Shown here: positions 1-5,766 of the stretch, piece by piece
How the letters are laid out: each line of letters begins with the position of its first letter
Position numbering within the stretch: position 1 is the first letter of the stretch
DNA from: DASPJQ01 sp035299065
Lineage (GTDB): Bacteria; Bacteroidota; Bacteroidia; Flavobacteriales_D; UBA2798
DNA: 15,171 nt
NCBI GenBank assembly: GCA_035299065.1
Contig: DATGXI010000018.1
Location: 1 to 15,171 of the forward strand
Direction: 5' to 3'
Notes under the pieces: generated by a model
Database searches by the model: none
What the model was told of the DNA's origin: nothing
The model's input: the letters and a program-made list of their open reading frames with translations, nothing else
Position numbers and translations under genes: made by a program

Positions 1-799
1 TAACCAATAAAGGGCATGGGGCATATTTAGGATTTCCAAAACCTTCGTGCAATACATTCAAAATGCTTAAGCAAACGTCAAGTCCTATGAAATCGGCCAA
101 TTGAAGTGGGCCCATAGGGTGAGCCATACCCAGCTTCATTACGGTATCAATTTCTTCAACACCTGCTGTGCCTTCAAACAACGTGATAATTGCCTCGTTA
201 ATCATTGGCATCAATATTTTGTTGGCTACAAACCCAGGCAGGTCGTTTACTTCAGTAGGAACCTTGTTCAGGCTTTTTGACATGTCCATTACGGTTTGTG
301 TCACTTCATTGCTGGTGCTGTACCCACGAATGACTTCAACCAGTTTCATAACAGGCACAGGATTCATAAAGTGCATGCCTATAACTTTATCGGGACGTTT
401 TGTAACAGCAGCAATGCGTGTAATGGAAATAGAAGAGGTATTGGTAGCAAGAATACAGTTTGCCGGAGCATTGGCATCAATATCCTTAAACAGCTTTAGT
501 TTGATGTCTACATTTTCAGTAGCAGCCTCAACCACCAGGTCACAATCCTTTACCCCATCGGCCAGGCTGGTAAAAGTGGTAATATTTGTTAAGGTCTTAG
601 CCTTATCAGCTTCGGTAATTCCACCTTTTTCAACGCCTTTGGCAACTTGCCTGTCAAGGTTTTTACCAATGGTAGCCAGTGCTTTGTCAAGCGAAGCCTG
701 CGAAATATCAATCAGGTTTACTTTGTAATTAAATTGTGCAAATGTATGGGCTATACCATTACCCATGGTACCTGCTCCAATAACCCCAACCTTCTTCAT
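1..799 (-). CDS. hbd: 3-hydroxybutyryl-CoA dehydrogenase, 3' end cut by window edge
   Basis: Cytoplasmic NAD(P)-dependent oxidoreductase interconverting acetoacetyl-CoA and 3-hydroxybutyryl-CoA, used in fatty-acid or butyrate/polyhydroxybutyrate metabolism. I translated the minus strand from the ATG at 799. It stays open for 266 codons to the window edge, so only a short C-terminal piece should be missing (family proteins are usually about 280-295 residues). The N-terminus MKKVGVIGAGTMGNGIAH has the Rossmann GxGxxG at residues 8-13. The family catalytic residues are visible: His143 and Glu155 in HFMNPVPVMKLVEVIRG, and Asn193 in LPGFVANK. LATNTSS lies before them. The gene is divergent from the DUF4159 gene, with 42 bp between the start codons. 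The family is clear. The chain-length preference, and so the exact symbol (hbd, paaH or a fadB-like name), is inferred. Confidence 0.93.
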   Translation of the reverse strand, partial: MKKVGVIGAGTMGNGIAHTFAQFNYKVNLIDISQASLDKALATIGKNLDRQVAKGVEKGGITEADKAKTLTNITTFTSLADGVKDCDLVVEAATENVDIKLKLFKDIDANAPANCILATNTSSISITRIAAVTKRPDKVIGMHFMNPVPVMKLVEVIRGYSTSNEVTQTVMDMSKSLNKVPTEVNDLPGFVANKILMPMINEAIITLFEGTAGVEEIDTVMKLGMAHPMGPLQLADFIGLDVCLSILNVLHEGFGNPKYAPCPLLV

Positions 800-808
800 A
801 ATTTTTCG

Positions 809-816
809 TATTTTTG
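809..816 (+). promoter_or_regulatory. Candidate Bacteroidota -7 box for the DUF4159 gene
   Basis: TATTTTTG matches the Bacteroidota -7 consensus TAnnTTTG exactly. It lies 25 bp before the ATG at 842, which predicts a leader of roughly 20 nt. I see no TTG at the expected -33 distance, so this is a weak prediction from one box in an AT-rich gap. Confidence 0.35.
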
Positions 817-841
817 ATAAATATACAATGTATCGGAATTC

Positions 842-1525
842 ATGCGCAGGAAACTTATAATTTATTCTTTATTGATTTTGCCACTGTTGGCTATGAGTTT
901 TAGCCCTGTGGCCACTGTACAGTTTGCTGTATTAAAGTACAAAGGTGGTGGTGATTATTATGCAAACCCTACAAGCATGCCTAACCTGATCGAGTACTGC
1001 AACAAAAACTTAAAAATGAACATCAATACCGAAGTGCCTTTTGTGGATGCTGACAGTAAAGATATTTACAACTACCCCTTCATTCACATGACAGGCCATG
1101 GCAACGTGGTTTTTTCAGCAAGCGATGCCGAAAACCTGCGCAATTATTGCCTGGCAGGAGGATTCCTTCACATTGATGATAATTACGGTATGGATAAATT
1201 TGTTCGAAAGGAAATTGAGAAAATTTTTCCGGGCGAAAAGTTGGTCGAGCTTCCTTTCAATCACCCTATTTACCATGCAAAATATGATTTTCCAAAGGGT
1301 GTTCCTAAAGTGCATGAACACGACAATAAACCTCCGCAGGGATTTGCCATTATAAAAGAGGGAAGGGTCGTTTTGTTTTATACCTATGAAGCCGATTTAG
1401 GCGATGGATGGGAAGATGCTGTTGTGCATAAAGACTCGGAGGAAACCCGTATAAAGGCACTTAAAATGGGTGCAAACCTTATTTATTATGCCTTAATGGG
1501 CGAAAATAATCCCAACGTTAAGTAG
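842..1525 (+). CDS. Exported DUF4159 domain protein
   Basis: A 227-residue protein that is nearly all one DUF4159 domain after an N-terminal signal segment (residues 1 to about 24: positively charged MRRK, then a leucine-rich core ending SFSPVA). Typical family stretches are visible: FAVLKYKGGGDYY (28-40), YPFIHMTGHGNVVFS (78-92), GGFLHIDDNYG (106-116), PFNHPIY (138-144) and a charged C-terminal region with LGDGWED (186-192). The family is common in Bacteroidota and has no established biochemical function. A glutamine-amidotransferase-like fold has been suggested for related domains, but I see no catalytic triad that I can assign. The signal segment implies a periplasmic location. The stop codon TAG shares its last G with the GTG start of the next gene, so the two are probably translated together. 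Confidence 0.88.
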   Translation: MRRKLIIYSLLILPLLAMSFSPVATVQFAVLKYKGGGDYYANPTSMPNLIEYCNKNLKMNINTEVPFVDADSKDIYNYPFIHMTGHGNVVFSASDAENLRNYCLAGGFLHIDDNYGMDKFVRKEIEKIFPGEKLVELPFNHPIYHAKYDFPKGVPKVHEHDNKPPQGFAIIKEGRVVLFYTYEADLGDGWEDAVVHKDSEETRIKALKMGANLIYYALMGENNPNVK

Positions 1526-2175
1526 TGAGTCCCCAAGCCGTTATTTTTGACATGGACGGGATCATTATCGATTCTGAACCTTTCTGGCGCCAGGCCGAAA
1601 AAGAAGCCTTTGCACACCAATCAATTATTCTTACCGATGAAATGTGCCGGTCAACGGCAGGCTTACACCTTATGAAGGTTGTTGAGCACTGGCAAAAACG
1701 TTTTGGTTATGACAATGAAACCAAAATCAGCCTGTTTACCCAAATTGATGCACGCGTAATTGAATTAATAAGCACGCAAGGAAAAGCGTTTGATGGTTTA
1801 ATTGATTTGCTTGAGTTTTTAAAACAGAAAAAAATAAAAATAGCCCTGGCATCAGGTTCATCACACAAAATCATTAAAACGGTGTTAAAACGCCTTCACC
1901 TGGAAGGTAAATTTGACGTTATACGTTCAGGTGAAGATGAAATGTATGGTAAACCACACCCGCAAATTTTTATTACCACTGCCACTATGCTGGAGGTGGA
2001 TCCCATCAATTGCCTGGTAATTGAAGATTCGCGCAACGGTGTTATTGCAGGAAAAGCTGCACGCATGAAAGTAGTGGCTATGCCCGAACACGAAGTGAGA
2101 CACGATCCGGTTTTTGCCGTTGCTGATTATTGCATTGAAAATTTATCGAAAGTGCAATTGATAGTTGGCCGGTAA
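1525..2175 (+). CDS. HAD-superfamily phosphatase, hexitol/2-deoxyglucose-6-phosphatase-like (HxpB/YniC type)
   Basis: A 216-residue cytoplasmic HAD subfamily IA hydrolase, likely removing phosphate from small sugar or sugar-alcohol phosphates. All four HAD motifs are present: FDMDGIIIDSEP with nucleophile Asp9 and general acid Asp11, motif II ALASGSS (Ser110), motif III Lys143 in YGKPHPQIF, and motif IV VIEDSRNGV (Glu167, Asp168) for Mg2+. Residues about 18-90 form the helical cap. Length and the DSEPFW start fit the HxpB/2-deoxyglucose-6-phosphatase group, but beta-phosphoglucomutase relatives look similar, so the substrate is not certain. The start is GTG at 1525, overlapping the preceding stop codon by one base. 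The first in-frame ATG is Met10, inside motif I, so the GTG must be used. It converges on the T9SS gene with 6 bp between stop codons and no obvious terminator. Confidence 0.9.
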   Translation: MSPQAVIFDMDGIIIDSEPFWRQAEKEAFAHQSIILTDEMCRSTAGLHLMKVVEHWQKRFGYDNETKISLFTQIDARVIELISTQGKAFDGLIDLLEFLKQKKIKIALASGSSHKIIKTVLKRLHLEGKFDVIRSGEDEMYGKPHPQIFITTATMLEVDPINCLVIEDSRNGVIAGKAARMKVVAMPEHEVRHDPVFAVADYCIENLSKVQLIVGR

Positions 2176-2181
2176 AAGAAA

Positions 2182-3861
2182 TTACCTGGTTACAAATACG
2201 GCCCAGTTTTTCATGTGGCCTTCAAAGGTAAACACACAATAATAAACGCCCGCATCAACCAAATTCCCTTCTAAATCGTTAGCGTTCCAACGTAAATCAG
2301 TCCCTTCTGTTTTAAACACACAAGTGCCCACACTGTTATAAACCACAAGTTGACCGCTTGTGCATAAGTTGGTTAATTGAATTTCTTCATTCACACCATC
2401 ACCATTGGATGTTATGATGTTGTGAAATACCAAACCAAAAAAAGTAGTGCAGGCGGGGCCAGGTTTCAACAGATCGCCATGCATTAACGTGCCATTTGTG
2501 GGTGGTTTTGAAAAGGAAGGTTTTCCCGGATTAAAAGTGGTTGCATAACCGCCTAATGAAGAGATATTGGGTGGTACGTCTACTGGTTCATTGATGTTGT
2601 CGAGGCAAGGGTCCTTAAAAATTTCAAGATCGCCCATTTTTCCCTTTGGGGTATCGTAAATAATTTGGTTATGATCTACAACCAGATTTGTGCTGATATA
2701 GTGATTGGGTGATGCAACCAGCGTGTCATTACCCGTCAGGAGCATGCCGGTTGCACCATAAACTTTTTGGGTATTGAATAAAACGGCATCGGCAGTTGAC
2801 CACAATGTATTTTCGCACACATCAACCTGGTAGCCCGGTGTTATGTATTTTGCGCCAATATCAATACCCCCTGCACCATCACGGCCACTGTATTCGCCTA
2901 AATAATATTCACGGTCAAAACTAAAACCACCTGCAAGGTCTTTTTTAAACCTGAAAACATTGGCCTTGTGAGCGGATGTATACATGCCACAACTGCTGCG
3001 CTGGGCCAGGTACATGTTTCCATCAAGGTCAAAACAAATGTCGGATATTGGAGATTTATGATTCGAAAAGGATGCGTCCAATTGAAATTCCAGCTGCTCG
3101 GTTCCTGTAAAATTACCCGTAGCAGGATCAAGTTCAATTGACCATATTTCGTTAAGGGAAGTTGAAGGGTAGCATTGGTCTACACCAACGCGGCTAAAAT
3201 ACAACCGGGCATTTTCAAGCGTATCCTGGTATACGGCAAGGGCCCATATGCGTTCGCCAAAATCAGCTGGGGCATCAATTCCCGGATCGGTTAAAAACGG
3301 GTCGTGATGTGTAAGAATAATTCCACCTGGAGAGATGCGGTATATATTCCCGTCTTCAAAATTTGAGGCAAATAAAACACCATGGTATTTATCGTAAAAA
3401 ACATCGCCAAGCCCATCGCTTTTATTTGGTAGTTTATTTACCGAGGGATTGTAGGTGAATACAGGATGACTTGTAATAAAATCACTTACAGCCCATGTGT
3501 TGGCATCAACTTTATAAATACCACCGCCCCCGGCTGTGCCTGCAGGATAAGGTGCGCCAACAACAAAACTTGAACCCAGGTAAATATTGCCCATATTATC
3601 AATGGTAACACCAAACAATGGCCCGGTTCGTGAAAATTTCCAGTCAGGTGCAGCAGCAGTAGGAGGATAGCATAGTGTTACAGGCCAATTGGTGCCACCA
3701 ACTGCAGTACCATCATCACGAATGTCATAAACCATGAACGACCAGTTGCCGGGTGTAAAGTCACCGCTGGTGATTACCGCCTGCCCGTATTTCAATAGGG
3801 ATCCCTGTGAAAAGGAATTTAAGCAAATGCCAATGAGTAAAACGGCCAATAGTTTTTTCAT
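2182..3861 (-). CDS. T9SS-exported surface protein with gliding-motility (CHU_C-like) C-terminal domain
   Basis: A 559-residue secreted protein. I chose the ATG at 3861 rather than the upstream ATG at 3912 because it puts a classical signal peptide at the N-terminus (MKKLLAVLLIGICLNSFSQ), with cleavage expected around residues 19-20. Residues about 40-420 are rich in short motifs of the form DxxGNxY (DNMGNIYLGS at 88-97, FDLDGNMYLAQ at 277-287) and aromatic/Gly strands, which suggests a beta-propeller-like fold. I cannot name its family. Residues about 476-559 resemble the gliding-motility-associated C-terminal domain used for type IX secretion (type B sorting): GLVFHNIITSNGDGVNEEI, then LVVYNSVGTCVFKT, WNANDLEGNLVDAGVYY and a final WAVFVTR. 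It should be exported across the outer membrane and end up on the surface or outside. Ligand and role are unknown. Several cysteine pairs (for example 349/419, 471/500) could form disulfides. Confidence 0.85.
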   Translation of the reverse strand: MKKLLAVLLIGICLNSFSQGSLLKYGQAVITSGDFTPGNWSFMVYDIRDDGTAVGGTNWPVTLCYPPTAAAPDWKFSRTGPLFGVTIDNMGNIYLGSSFVVGAPYPAGTAGGGGIYKVDANTWAVSDFITSHPVFTYNPSVNKLPNKSDGLGDVFYDKYHGVLFASNFEDGNIYRISPGGIILTHHDPFLTDPGIDAPADFGERIWALAVYQDTLENARLYFSRVGVDQCYPSTSLNEIWSIELDPATGNFTGTEQLEFQLDASFSNHKSPISDICFDLDGNMYLAQRSSCGMYTSAHKANVFRFKKDLAGGFSFDREYYLGEYSGRDGAGGIDIGAKYITPGYQVDVCENTLWSTADAVLFNTQKVYGATGMLLTGNDTLVASPNHYISTNLVVDHNQIIYDTPKGKMGDLEIFKDPCLDNINEPVDVPPNISSLGGYATTFNPGKPSFSKPPTNGTLMHGDLLKPGPACTTFFGLVFHNIITSNGDGVNEEIQLTNLCTSGQLVVYNSVGTCVFKTEGTDLRWNANDLEGNLVDAGVYYCVFTFEGHMKNWAVFVTR

Positions 3862-3888
3862 TCTGCGGTTTGCACTAAAGATATTAAA

Positions 3889-3936
3889 AAACCGGTTCAA
3901 ATAAAACAGCAAAGCTGAATTGTTTCAAACCGGTTT
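3889..3936 (-). terminator. Probable terminator/structured hairpin built on two AAACCGGTT copies
   Basis: AAACCGGTT at 3889-3897 pairs with AACCGGTTT at 3928-3936 (9 bp). Inside the loop is a second small perfect hairpin, CAGC-AAA-GCTG at 3907-3917. Read on the minus strand, the 3' arm is followed by a T-rich tail (GGTTTTTTAAT), which fits an intrinsic terminator. It lies after the small gene (stop at 4009) and before the T9SS gene ATG (3861). The 30-nt apical region is long for a terminator, and the palindromic ACCGGT core twice could also be a regulator site. Confidence 0.45.
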
Positions 3937-4008
3937 AAAAATGTTCCGGGTTAATAAAAGTCGCTTTCAGAGGCTGTTACAATACTTTTTAACGGGGTCA
4001 ATGGGGTA

Positions 4009-4131
4009 TTATTTCCCATGGGTAATTCCAAGGGCCTGGGCTAACGGACATTTGCCTGTAGAGGCGTGGTGCATAATGCCAAAGGTGAGCAGGCCGGTTG
4101 CGGCAACAACTAAAATGATTTTTGTTTTCAT
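4009..4131 (-). CDS. Small exported protein of 40 residues, unknown function
   Basis: I place the start at ATG 4131 rather than ATG 4209. From 4131 the product begins MKTKIILVVAATGLLTFGI, a compact signal-peptide-like or membrane segment, and continues with a short polar tail (residues 21-40) containing HHASTGKCPLAQALGITHGK. A TAnnTTTG match lies 22 bp upstream of this ATG. The mature part would be about 18-20 residues with a single cysteine (Cys28) and three histidines (21, 22, 38). The Cys could be a redox, metal or lipid-attachment point, but it is not in a good lipobox. I do not recognise the family. Its neighbours are an AraC-type regulator upstream and the T9SS protein downstream, on the same strand, with a likely hairpin terminator after it. 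Real coding is likely but not certain at this length. Confidence 0.55.
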   Translation of the reverse strand: MKTKIILVVAATGLLTFGIMHHASTGKCPLAQALGITHGK

Positions 4132-4152
4132 AATAATGAATTTAAAGTTTAT

Positions 4153-4160
4153 CAAAAGTA
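4153..4160 (-). promoter_or_regulatory. Candidate -7 box for the 40-residue protein gene
   Basis: On the minus strand the bases read TACTTTTG, an exact match to the Bacteroidota TAnnTTTG box, 22 bp upstream of the ATG at 4131. It would give a very short leader. No clear TTG at -33 is seen, so this is a weak call, though its placement supports the short gene start. Confidence 0.38.
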
Positions 4161-4221
4161 AATGACCTGAAGCATTTGGTGTTTGCATAACCATGCTGCC
4201 TATGTGCATTTCTTGCGAAAT

Positions 4222-5106
4222 TTATGCAGGCTCAATGGGAATAAGCAGTTCCCGTACCGAATCTTTGTAGTTGATTTCTGTCATGTTTTCTGTAAACACT
4301 TCGATGCCGTAAACCTGCGCAATTCTATAGCCACTTTTTGGCAACCATGTATTATAAAAATAGTGAATGCGGTCAAAAACCTCTTTTATTTCACCCTGCA
4401 CCATAAACGAAGCAAATTTTCCACCTTTGATTTCCCAACGATGCATGTGCCTGGGCAATTTTTTTTGAGGTGAAACAGGAATGAAAGTCCTGTAAATATT
4501 ATTGTGCGGATAAACCACGCCCATGAGCCGGGCTTCTTTGTCATTTAAATTATAGGTTTCAACCTGCAGGGCCATTTTTTGAATGTTTTCTTCAACACAT
4601 TTCATGTCGCTGAATTCGGTGTTCATGCAAAAACCGGTAAGCGTTCCCATTGTTTTCACGCGAATGTGAACAGGTGTTTCGCACAGTGTTATTTCTGGCT
4701 TTTCATTTTCAAGTAATTTTTTCAGGTGATTGCGCGAGCCGTGAATGGTAACTTTTTTTCCATCCGGCAAATGGCGCATTTCCTCGGCAGTGATGCCAAA
4801 AAACTGTTTGAATGAACGGGCAAAAACCGCGGGTGACGAAAAACCACAATCGTGTGCAATGGCTGCTACGGTTCGTTTGTTGTGAATAATTAAATAATGT
4901 GCCGCAATCTCAAGCCGCAACCGTGCCACGTATTGTTTTGGCGATTCACCTTTAACCTGTTTGAATATTTTTTGGAAATGAAAGGGTGAATAATTGGCTA
5001 CACCTGCCAGCTGATCAAGTGAAAGATCATCGCTCAAATGCTTAAGCATGTAGTTGATGCTTTTTTCAACACAATACACATATTCTTGCGGAGTATTTTC
5101 TTTCAT
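4222..5106 (-). CDS. AraC-family transcriptional regulator with GyrI-like ligand-binding domain
   Basis: A 294-residue cytoplasmic DNA-binding protein. Residues about 10-112 are the AraC/XylS double helix-turn-helix: the first around LSLDQLAGVANYSPFHFQKIF (29-48), the second around TVAAIAHDCGFSSPAVFARSFKQFFG (79-104). The GFSSPAVFARSFKQFFG block is the family signature. Residues about 137-294 form a GyrI-like/effector-binding domain with the usual late motif YNTWLPKSGYR (251-261) and the terminal PIEP. This is the domain order of the E. coli Rob/SoxS-related MarA-fold regulators, in which the C-terminal half binds small hydrophobic or cationic compounds. The targets are unknown. The small exported protein lies 90 bp downstream on the same strand and the acetyltransferase gene lies upstream. 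The upstream gap holds a TTGCAAA inverted repeat that could be an operator. Confidence 0.93.
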   Translation of the reverse strand: MKENTPQEYVYCVEKSINYMLKHLSDDLSLDQLAGVANYSPFHFQKIFKQVKGESPKQYVARLRLEIAAHYLIIHNKRTVAAIAHDCGFSSPAVFARSFKQFFGITAEEMRHLPDGKKVTIHGSRNHLKKLLENEKPEITLCETPVHIRVKTMGTLTGFCMNTEFSDMKCVEENIQKMALQVETYNLNDKEARLMGVVYPHNNIYRTFIPVSPQKKLPRHMHRWEIKGGKFASFMVQGEIKEVFDRIHYFYNTWLPKSGYRIAQVYGIEVFTENMTEINYKDSVRELLIPIEPA

Positions 5107-5110
5107 GGCG

Positions 5111-5158
5111 TTGCAAATTACTTAAACAAAACCTGATTTCAATACGTAAGCTTTGCAA
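5111..5158. promoter_or_regulatory. Inverted repeat TTGCAAA/TTTGCAA upstream of the AraC-type gene
   Basis: TTGCAAA at 5111-5117 and TTTGCAA at 5152-5158 are perfect 7-bp inverted copies separated by 34 bp, in the 61-bp gap before the regulator's start codon. The position suits an autoregulatory site, and the centre-to-centre distance of 41 bp is near four helical turns. This is inference from position only. Confidence 0.25.
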
Positions 5159-5167
5159 TTCTTGCGA

Positions 5168-5731
5168 TTAACTTTTTTTATAGTCCGATTTTAGCAGGCC
5201 AAATATTATGGTGTCTTCAAAAACACCCCGGTGAAAGAAATTTTCTTTGAAATGTGCTTCTTTTCGGAAGTTGTGACGCTCAAGTACCCTTGCTGATTTG
5301 CTGTTGGCCGGATTAATAATGGCCTCAATGGAATGCAGGTTCATGGTATTAAATCCATGTTCAATAACAGCGGTGGTAGCCTCCAGCATTAAACCTTTAC
5401 CATGAAAGTTTTTATGAAGCATGTATCCGAGTTCGCCCCGGTAATGCTCTTTATGTATTTTTACAAACCCAACCAATCCAATCAGGGCATTGGTTTCTTT
5501 CAGCACAATTGCCCAATTAATAAGTTCTGCATTGGCAATACCCGTATTCATTTTGTCAATTAACTCACGTGCGTCCTGTTCGGTTTTGGCAAGTGGACGG
5601 GGAATAAAATGCATGATCTCTTCATCAGAACGAAGCACAAACATAGCAGGTGTATCTTCAGTAGTGAACTTACGAAGGCAAAGCCGTTGGGTTTCCAATA
5701 CGGGAAAGGGGTCAAAATTAACTTCGAGCAT
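5168..5731 (-). CDS. GNAT N-acetyltransferase, RimJ/RimL type
   Basis: A 187-residue cytoplasmic acetyltransferase that transfers acetyl from acetyl-CoA to an amine, in the branch containing the ribosomal-protein N-terminal acetylases RimJ/RimL. The start is set at ATG 5731: the product begins MLEVNFDPFPVLETQRLCLRK, where LETxRLxLR is the usual N-terminal beta-1 of this family. The longer ORF from 5791 would overlap the upstream phosphatase gene. The acetyl-CoA-binding motif A is LGYMLHKNFHGKGLMLEA (101-118). The second family motif is INPANSKSARVLERHNFRKEA (139-159), with the Asn-Ser stretch and the GF/NF-like end. The substrate cannot be told from sequence. It is 35 bp downstream of the TPR/SpoIIE gene on the same strand and could be co-transcribed with it. 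Confidence 0.9.
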   Translation of the reverse strand: MLEVNFDPFPVLETQRLCLRKFTTEDTPAMFVLRSDEEIMHFIPRPLAKTEQDARELIDKMNTGIANAELINWAIVLKETNALIGLVGFVKIHKEHYRGELGYMLHKNFHGKGLMLEATTAVIEHGFNTMNLHSIEAIINPANSKSARVLERHNFRKEAHFKENFFHRGVFEDTIIFGLLKSDYKKS

Positions 5732-5766
5732 GTAATTAAATAATAAGATTGAATAAGGTTGACTAA

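Noticed and set aside
168..728. A 186-residue open frame on the plus strand
   Set aside because: It lies opposite the clear 3-hydroxybutyryl-CoA dehydrogenase frame, which has all catalytic residues. The plus-strand product has no recognisable domain.
3862..3912. Upstream ATG for the T9SS protein
   Set aside because: It would put 17 residues in front of a complete signal peptide. The ATG at 3861 fits export better.
3920..4165. An 81-residue plus-strand open frame over the small-gene region
   Set aside because: It crosses the hairpin and lies opposite the better-supported 40-residue exported protein. It has no family features or promoter.
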